A DNA stretch of 64,000 nucleotides from Cycas panzhihuaensis (taxonomy: Eukaryota; Cycadophyta): contig CM041465.1 in the NCBI GenBank assembly GCA_023213395.1, forward strand, positions 27,845,741 through 27,909,740, in the 5' to 3' direction. The notes under the pieces were generated by a model. The model was given only the letters and a program-made list of their open reading frames with translations, made no database searches and was not told where the DNA came from. This document shows positions 56,411 through 64,000 of the stretch, piece after piece (position 1 is the first letter of the stretch; each line of letters begins with the position of its first letter). Position numbers and translations under genes: made by a program.

Positions 56411-57560
56411 AGTGAGCATGTCTTCCTAGTGATGGCTTGAAGTGATATTTGAATATTATATGAGTTTATATTCAATATCTCCTCTATCTGGGCTTTATCT
56501 TCTTGGACCAATGCTTCCTCTTTTATAATCTCTTCCATAATTTCATCAAGGAGAGGGTCTTCTTCATTACTTATCATGAACATCTTCTTAGGAGGGAATC
56601 TATGTTCTTGATTATACTTTCCTCCATAATGAAAACATGTTCCATTCTTGAGGTGTTCTGGTCTTGACATTTGTTCATCTTTTTTCTCCCTCGTAGGAGC
56701 ACCAACTTTATTTCCAGACTATGTCCAATTTGGTATAAATTGTTGGCTAGGAGGTCTTTCAAACTCTGTTTGATGAATGAAACTTTATCTTCCTTCTATG
56801 AATTTTGCTTCAATGTTCCTAGCATGGCGTATGGCATCGATCAGGAAGCTCACCTCCATGGTCTTTAGTCAATACATGATATTACCTCGTAGACCTACTA
56901 TGTATACTTCTACTAGTTGAGGTTTACTGATATAGGCATCCACCATACTATGCAATACTTAGAATTATTCAGTATAAGATTGTACCATACCAACCTATTG
57001 TAACCTAGTAAGCTAGGTAAAATAATCCATTTTCATTGTATCTTCATATAGCTGGAATAATGACTTCTCAAAAAAATCTAATTGTAGTGGATTGTTCCCT
57101 CATAATTTCTTTGCCACCAGTGAAAAAATTGTAAGGCTTTTCTAATTAAGTGTAATGCTACTACCATCAATTTTTCCTTATTGGTTAAAAGGGTGGTTTT
57201 AAAGTAGACCTCCATCTGCATCACCCAACTACAAATATCTTGGGATCTATTTGGGTTAAAATTTTCTAGCTAGAATTTAATTCCCTTAAGACTAAGCCCA
57301 ATTTGATCTCCCGAGTATCCCTCTTCTTCTTGGCTCAACTCCTCTTCTTTAGTTCCAATTTGAAATCCAAAATCTTTTCTTTGAGCCAAAAGAATATCAT
57401 GAATTTCTTATATATTTAATTTCAATTCTTTATACTGGGTTTGCATTAGTGTGATACTACTGTCCAAATGGTCTATCCCTTTTGACATGTCCTTGACTCC
57501 CTGGGAGGCCTAGAGCACTATTTTTCCTTTTGCAGTTTTTCCTAACCTTAACTTCATTCT
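56411..57560 (-). pseudogene. G1 gag
   Basis: In element order: MKLRLGKTAKGKI near 57560, a coiled-coil-like DSSITLMQTQYKELKL, a capsid fragment with ICSWVMQMEVYF and ALQFFHWWQRNY (about 57120-57240), and later helices through many stops. The frame 56407-56670 holds FHYGGKYNQEHRFPPKK, a zinc-knuckle relic (C/H ligands partly lost), and an acidic linker before the protease. Confidence 0.72.
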
Positions 57561-57624
57561 ATTGGGGAAAAGAAATTCTTAGATATTTCTTATAAACACA
57601 TACTAAATACCCACTTTGAACGAA

Positions 57625-57636
57625 GCTCTGATACCA
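57625..57636 (-). other. G1 primer-binding site
   Basis: GCTCTGATACCA; TGGTATCAGAGC in element sense, two bases from the 5' LTR. Confidence 0.87.
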
Positions 57637-57638
57637 CT

Positions 57639-58192
57639 TGTAGCAATCTTACATAATTCTTCTAAAAAATTTTACAAAAAATAGATAAAATATCCACCAA
57701 TTACACTTACAAAATATTCAATCAAGAAAGAAATAATATAAATCCACTTGAATACTTATGGCATATAAAATATAAAGTAGTATAAAATGAAAATAAACTG
57801 GATAGATATAGGATTATCAAATGACTCTACAATTATAGTTAATAAAGAATCCCTCTTTAAGGTGAGGTACCCTCCATAAAGCTCCACAAAAGGACTAAAA
57901 ATATTGTAGTCTAAGACTTCTCCAATGATGATCAAATGAGGCCATAAATCCTCCTCAAATAGGTAGCTAAAGGATAAAAATAGAAGTCAACTAGAAAATG
58001 TGATATTCTTCTTAATATTGCTCAAATAGAAGTTGGCCAGAAATTCTCCAAAAACTAGCAACCTGACTTTAAATGGTCATAACTTTTGATAGAGATGTTA
58101 AAATTGACTTTCATCTAAACCACTGTAATTATTATTTAGAGACCTTTGAATGGTCATAAGCTATATTTTTTACCATATTTTGGAGTGCTACA
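57639..58192 (-). repeat. G1 5' LTR
   Basis: 554 bp, TGTAGCAATC to GTGCTACA; the partner of 45167-45724. Confidence 0.88.
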
Positions 58193-59671
58193 AGTGTTCT
58201 TTAAAATTCTTAACTTCTTGCAAGTTTTTAGCTTCAAATTTCTTTAATCTTAGTAAGATCTTTCCTATTATAAACTCTTATGATTTTGCTACTCTTTGGT
58301 GAATGTTCATGCTTAGAATCTTCCTTTTATGCTTACTAATATTTGAGATTCCTTTATACTTAATTTTTACCTTGGGAATTTGGCTAAAAGGTTTGCCATT
58401 TATAGGAAAAAATAGGGAGTAGACTATTATGAAGAATGCTCATATCTTCACTCAAAAGATAGTTACTCTTTACCATTCTTTTGTAGCTGCCTAAATACCC
58501 TAGATGTTTGATTTCACCTTAACTTGTTTGTGGGTATAATTGAGCATGATGTTCTTGTTTCTCTTTCTCCTTTGCTGGTTTTAAAAGGAAGAATTTAAAG
58601 TATCTTAATCACATGAAATAAAGAAATCCATTATGAGGTAGGAGTTTTATAATATACAAGAAATCATAAAAAGTTATTGGCATTGTTCTTGTTTGATTTC
58701 ACTCTTTTCATTATTCCCTTACTTTAAAAGGAAATTTAAATTTATAAATGATATATACATGATTTGATCAGATCATATGAGATTTAAGGATCTCTTTGGT
58801 ATCCTATAGACTCCAATTATAATAGAATCTCTTTATTCTTTGGTTTGTTGCTTGTTTGTGGATAATGACTTGGATATGATTGATTGCATACAATCTTTAT
58901 GGTCTAAAAATCATTCATAATAGTAGTACTAAATCTTTAAAATTTCTCTTTTTATCTTAGAAATATTCTTTAAAAAGAACATAACATGTAATCAGAATAA
59001 AAAGTTTCATATAGATATTACATGTTATTGGATCTTATCTTGATTTATATATACAGTTGCATGTTGTGGTAGTTATATTTCATGTTAATTATTCCTCATT
59101 AAAAGTATGTGTGTTGCATTTGAAGGAAGTAGTTTCATGTTCACTTTAGTGTGCTTCATCTTAAAAAAAAAAAAAAAGAAAAACATATTGCATATGTAAA
59201 GATAGTTCTTTTGCTTATTTGTGTATTGAAGAAAATGTGGTTAGATCTTGTAGTTTCATTAATTACTCTTATTTTCATTTTATTGAAAAAAATAAAAAAT
59301 AAAAAATAAACATTTCCATCACTTAGTCCTTCTCCTTCATTTAAGTAAAACTCTAAAGATTGAAAGAATGGGAGGAAAAGAGTCCTTAGGAAGGACATAA
59401 GAGATATTGTTAATATAATCTCAAACTTAGAACTCCTCAATCTGATTGTGTAGGCTAGTGGATTCAATCACCCTCTTTATATCCTATACTTTTGTTGCTT
59501 CACTTACATCTTTATTAAATGGCATAATCAGGTGGAGACTCCTTCTTAAGAGTTGGCAAAGGTGGTCCCTTTGGTTCTCTTAGGCTTCTTATCTCTTAGC
59601 TCAAACTTAAAATAGAAGAAACATACTACTAGTTAGGAGATAGTTAGTTTAGGTCCAATTAAAGCATGCCA

Positions 59672-59676
59672 GTATT
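59672..59676. other. Right target-site duplication of Y (GTATT)
   Basis: One transition from GTACT at 23870-23874. Reading of copia Z resumes directly after it. Confidence 0.75.
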
Positions 59677-60960
59677 GAGGCTCTAATTTGTTGAAGAGGG
59701 CTTGATATTGCTAACTTCTAGTTCTATGTGTGAAAATATCTCCCTTTCCTTCCTTTATTAGTTTGATGTACTATTTTGGTACTTTCTTCTCCTTTTTTGT
59801 TCCTTCAGTGATGGACTCTTTAGATGAATGTTCTCCTTCTATAAGTGAAGTGGATTTTGACTCCTCTTAATCATTTTCTATAGCTATTATGGATTATTCA
59901 ATAAGAGGTTCTTCTTAAGGTTTGATCCTTGGTACTTATTCAATTGTTTGAATTGAAGGTTTAGCCTCAGTAGAGGTTTCTTCATTAAAAGCATCCTTAC
60001 TTACATAGATTTTATTAGTTTTGGGATATATACACTTATACCCCTTTGAGTTTTTATTATACTTAATTATAATGCATTCCATGCATTTTGATTCGAGTTT
60101 TATCCTATTTTTATTTGGTATACGAATAAAGGCTTGACTCCTAAAAACTTTAAAGTTACTTACATCATGCTTTCTTCCCATCCATCCTTGCTTAGGGTGA
60201 TTTGCTCTAGTGTTGTAGTTAGATAATGATTTATCAAATAGCATATTGTACATACTACTTGAGCCCAATAAGTTCTTGAAATTTATTTGCCATGAATCAT
60301 GCTACGTGCTATTTCTGTAATGGTTCTATTTTTTTGGTTATTCAATGTCATTGTACCAAGGCATATAGGGAGTTATAAACTGCCTTCATATACTTTTACT
60401 TTTGTAGTAGTCCAAAAACTCTTTTGAAATATATTCATTACCATTATCAGATCTAATACATTTAATTTTACATCCTGACTCCAATTGTACCTCAATCTTA
60501 AATTCTTTAAATATATCAAACACTTATAATTTGTTATGAAGGAAGTATGCCCACACCTTGCTTGTGGAATCATTAATGAAAGTTAAAAAATATCTTGATC
60601 CATTTATAGATAGTGGTATCAAAGGACCATATAAATCCATGTGTATTAGTTCTAATTTTTCTTGAGCACACCATTCATTAGTTCTAAAGGATAAATGATG
60701 TTGTTTTCCAAATTAATAACCTTTGCAAATAAAATGATATAATGAAATAACATGAATCCCATTAACAATATTATTCTTTTTCATCATTTCTAACTTATCC
60801 ACAGGGAGATGACCATACTTTAAATTCCACACTTTATTATTATCATTAGGATTTATAATAGAATACACCTTTAGGTCCATATTAGGAGTAATAGGATTGA
60901 ATAATAGTTTATAAAGTTAATTATACTTTATCCCTTTAACAATGACAAAACCATCATTTT
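59677..60960 (-). pseudogene. Z integrase
   Basis: In element order: FLTFINDSTSKVWAYFLHNK (about 60560-60615, first catalytic region), IKCIRSDNGNEYISKEF (about 60410-60465, second Asp), and a degenerate N-terminal Glu block. A 110-codon open frame (59936-60268) follows with FKVFRSQAFIRIPNKNRIKL and KGYKCIYPKTNKIYVSKDAFN, the copia integrase C-terminus. The last piece (59677-59935) leads to LEPQ, which continues in 23874. Confidence 0.82.
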
Positions 60961-62250
60961 TTATATCCAGTATATAACACATGCCTTTCTCATAAAATAT
61001 AGTTCTCAAGCTTTTATTGCTTAATTAAGACATTAGGAGAAGATTCATCTTTAGCCTAGGTATAAGGAGTACATTACTAATTTTCTTTATACTACCTTGT
61101 AAATTAACAACAATGGTTCCTACTTCTTTAATGTTCAAAGGGTGCGTATATCCCAACTTGACTACTTTTTTAAGGAGTATAGTTTGATGAATTCAAACTA
61201 ATCTTATCTACTTTTCATGTGTCATGACACTTTAGAGTTAATATACCATATGTCCTTGTCTTGAAGACTAGTTGACAAAGTGGCAATGAAGGTTGTTTCT
61301 TCGTCTTCTTCATCTAATTATTCTTTACTATAGATTCCTAGTAGTCTCTTCCTTCTATGAATGTCTTCTCTTCATTGAGGGCACTAGTATGGGTAGTGTC
61401 CTAGTTATCCATAATGGTAGCAAATGTTAAATGCTTGGCATTGGCTTGATGAGTATCCAAGTTCACCACAGTTAAAGCATACTTAAGCATCTCTGGGTAG
61501 ATACATGTGACCGTATCCCCTACTTTCTTACCATCTTCCTCATGACGGAGGTTTGGATTCTAGAGCATGTCCTCTACCTCTAAATTGACCTCATCTTCTA
61601 TAGTCTCCTATGTTTAACTTGGTCACAAAGGCATCTTCTATTTTAGTGATATCTTCATGCCTTTTATTTCTTTATTCCTATCTCAATAGTGGAGTAGTTA
61701 GTTCATCATGAGTTATTTCTTCAATTACATTAGTATTGGTTATCATATTAGTGGTTATATCAAATGCCTTTGGGAGTTTTTCTATTACCATTTCTACTAC
61801 TTCCCTTTTAGAGATGGTTGCCCTAATTCTTAAAAGATCATTATAAATACTAGTGACTTTATAAATAAGTTAACTATTATTTCTATTTCCTTCATAAACA
61901 ACTTAACTAACTCCTCTTTCAAAGTTATGATCCTTGCTCTATTCTTTTGGGCATAAATATTTTTAAAATTTTTTTAGATTTGAGAGTAGGAATTTGATTT
62001 ATTAATATATATTAAAATATAATCATAAATAAACATTTTCAATGTTATTACTTCTAGATTATTTCTTTCTTCCCAATTTTTCTTGGCATCTCCTTTAGTT
62101 TCTAACTTCTTTTCTTCACCAATGGTTAATTCCCAAGCATTTTTAGCATGTTGAAGTGCTTCTATTTGATTATCCGCATGTGATAATTATTTCTTATCAA
62201 TTTGTCTGCATCGTTAAGGCCCAAAATGGAGGATGCCATGGTTATACTAA
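60961..62250 (-). pseudogene. Z protease and gag remnants
   Basis: A zinc-knuckle relic CFNCGELGYSSSQC (61438-61479) has the metal-binding His replaced by Tyr. Gag upstream of it starts near MASSILGLNDADKL (62240) and is strongly decayed. The protease between about 60960 and 61250 is recognisable only by position. Confidence 0.6.
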
Positions 62251-62955
62251 TAAGAATATGAAAATTACTTTAGGAATAGGTTTGAGAGACTAGGACCATA
62301 TGATTATATAGATTTATGTACGAATTTTTATATGAAATTGAAGTTGTATGGATTAAAATAAAAATACCTCAAAATATAAGTCTCCTAAATGGATATCTAG
62401 ATCTATAATTAGTTTTTGAAAATCGTTTCTAAACTAGAGAAAAATGGCCTCAAATATTTAAAATATGCAGCTAGGCTTTTATGAAAAAAATGCTTAAAAA
62501 TCTCTGAAATTTTTGTTAAATTCTTTAAAATTGGTATCAAAAGATTTGGAATAAAAGTTTGAAGAAGATGAGTATGATTTTACCTAATTTGATGTAGTGA
62601 TTTGATCAAAATGAGCAAATTTCTCCTCAAAATTGCACAGATAGAAAGCTAGGTTTTTCTCTATGAAATCTTCATCAAATATAGTCAATATAGTTGGAAA
62701 AGATGATAGTAATATAGAGATGAGTTTGCTGGTAAAATTTTGTGATGATCTAATAACTTTAAAAAATTACATCTATACTTATTTGTACCAGTCCTTATCA
62801 TTCTGTACAAGTGAGAGTTCTGGCTTTAAAAAGGTTAATCTACCTTGATGAGTGATTGACAAGATCTTAAAACAATATCTCTTCAAAAAAAAACTCTTTC
62901 TCATGACTTATCAAACTTCTTCTCCTTTGAATTTTTCAAATGAGTAGCATGACTT
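62251..62955 (-). other. Z leader
   Basis: AT-rich, no supported gene on either strand; the 61-codon plus frame at 62663-62848 has no recognisable features. Confidence 0.55.
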
Positions 62956-62967
62956 GCTATAATACCA
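62956..62967 (-). other. Z primer-binding site (decayed)
   Basis: GCTATAATACCA reads TGGTATTATAGC in element sense, two changes from TGGTATCAGAGC, directly beside the LTR. Confidence 0.75.
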
Positions 62968-63172
62968 TGTTAAAATAGGCTCCTTGAATAATAGGAGGGG
63001 GAATCAATACTTCATTATATGAGGAATTCTTCTCTTTATACATCAAATTTTATAACCATTACAAGGTTAATTATAACCAATTATGAGTATTAAATTTACA
63101 TTATAAATAATGAGGGGTTGATTACATTGCCCCCTTTTTAATAACCTTAGGATAAAACATTATATTCCAGTA
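62968..63172 (-). repeat. Z 5' LTR
   Basis: About 205 bp, TGTTAAAATAGG to a decayed terminus near 63172; the inner 110 bp match 19690-19802. Confidence 0.72.
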
Positions 63173-64000
63173 ATATTATGATTTAGATTTCCTTCATTTC
63201 CCTATAGTTCAATCATTTAGGAGTTTGGTTGCCTTTGTCCCATTTTAGTTTTGTTAAAAATGAATAATCCTTATTGCATTGAATAGGGATATGTTATGAT
63301 TAGATGATTCTTAAATCCTTTCTATTATAAATATTGAAAAGAAGTTTTTTTTTCTAATTAAAAAAAGAAGAAGAGAAAGAAGAAAAGATAAAAAAAAGGG
63401 GAGAGAAGTCTAAAAAATATTATTGTTACCATCCTCTTGTAATCTAGGGCAAGTCATATGATGCCTTCATACCCACCTATATTTATTATAGGTCAAGTTT
63501 ATTTTGGTCAGTCACTCAGGATGTCATTTTGGTAAGTTTATTATATGTTCTCTCCCTAGATCCAATAACTGATGAAATCATATAAAATTTTATGTTCCAT
63601 AACTAATTGGGTTAACTCACTCGCTTGAGACAACTAACATCTCCTCAATTGAGCCCATTCCTCTTTATTAGTTGACTAACCACCTGACCAATAGCTAATC
63701 TCTTATTCTCTTAGATATCTACCCTCTAGAGGTTGCACCATGGTGAAAACAATCAAGTTAGAGTACAATTTTGGTGTTGTAAAACTTTACTTTTCTTTAA
63801 ATTTTTCTTTCAAATTTAAAAACATAGTAACATCACATTTTTTGCTAGTAATAAAATGCGACTAGTTGTATTTTTTATTATCATCCACATAATTATTTTT
63901 TTAAACATGTCAGTTTTCCTCTATTTTATATGCTAACACCTAGATTTGGTATAAACCTAACCCATATGTGCCTAGAACCCTCTAAAACTCTTTAGTAGTC
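63173..64000. other. Flank right of Z; possible Y-family LTR piece at the end
   Basis: No gene is seen. A purine-rich stretch lies at 63358-63410. From about 63840 the sequence loosely follows the Y LTR (AAAATGnnACnAnTnnTATTTTTTA at 24400 and 63854; CCTAnATTTGnTnnAAnCC near 24476 and 63939). It could belong to the older Y-family element into which Z went. Confidence 0.35.

Larger units (their letters stand above)
45167..58192 (-). mobile_element. G1: Ty3/gypsy element, interrupted by G2
   Basis: G1 is a minus-strand gypsy with LTRs 45167-45724 and 57639-58192, a primer-binding site (TGGTATCAGAGC, 57625-57636) and a polypurine tract (element sense GAGAGGAAGAGACT, 45725-45738). Gag is at about 56410-57560, protease and RT at 54040-56410, and integrase remnants at 45740-47060. 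G2 sits between RNase H and integrase. A 590-bp stretch of pol is duplicated in tandem. Flanks GGGAT and AGTGT agree poorly; the intact Y 5' LTR has GGTGT there, so the duplication has probably decayed on both sides. Confidence 0.85.
39857..59671 (+). repeat. Y 3' LTR, split into three pieces
   Basis: The pieces are 39857-40015, 44460-45166 and 58198-59671, together about 2.3 kb and colinear with 23875-26161. W2 occupies the first gap and G1 (with G2) the second. The middle piece carries a TA run at about 44690-44740 that is absent from the 5' LTR. Confidence 0.82.

Noticed and set aside
45162-58197. Claiming an exact TSD for G1
   Set aside because: The flanks GGGAT and AGTGT share only two of five bases. 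The insertion is shown by LTR continuity of Y, not by a TSD.

Overview
The window is a block of nested LTR retrotransposons from a land plant with a large, repeat-rich nuclear genome. The evidence is Ty3/gypsy elements of Tat and chromovirus type, Ty1/copia elements primed from an initiator-Met-tRNA-like site (TGGTATCAGAG), 5-bp target-site duplications (TSDs), many stops at former Trp/Gln codons, and AT-rich intergenic DNA. I find no credible host gene, tRNA, rRNA or CRISPR array. I cannot place the species more precisely. Element names (E0, E1, V, Z, Y, W1, W2, G1, G2) are labels used only here.

Left block (1-19342). V is a copia element on the minus strand; its 5' LTR is 19119-19342 and gag is about 16569-17420. 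It is cut at 16548 by E0, a Tat-like gypsy on the minus strand (5' LTR 13768-16547, leader 13673-13767 and 1-523), which runs off the left edge. E0's leader is split by E1 (524-13667), a complete 13.1-kb Tat-like gypsy with 2.5-kb LTRs and an exact TSD (CTACC). E1 carries, in element order, gag, protease, RT-RNase H, integrase and a second archaeal-type RNase H, all broken by frameshifts. E1 and E0 are visibly GC-richer than the rest.

Right block (19343-64000). Z, a decayed copia on the minus strand (about 19610-63172), is split twice. The first split is a solo LTR of the E1 family in the opposite orientation (21234-23768, TSD GAGGG). The second is Y (23875-59671, TSD GTACT/GTATT), a plus-strand Tat-like gypsy with 2.3-kb LTRs but only gag and an archaeal-type RNase H inside. 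Y contains copia W1 (27501-37439) in its body. Its 3' LTR contains copia W2 (40016-44454, TSD GAATG) and gypsy G1 (45167-58192). G1 contains chromovirus G2 (47066-54026, TSD CCTTT). The nesting order Z > Y > G1 > G2 is supported by protein reading that resumes across Z, by LTR continuity in Y, and by the TSDs.

Noteworthy details: a 590-bp internal duplication in G1 pol; a 485-bp (TA)n tract and a GC-richer island in the W1 leader; a minimal gag plus RNase H element (Y) carrying tandem TAAACTATGA-type motifs; GTAGCA-type tandem repeats in the G2 LTRs; and conserved hairpins in the E-family LTRs. No open reading frame here looks able to make a full functional protein.
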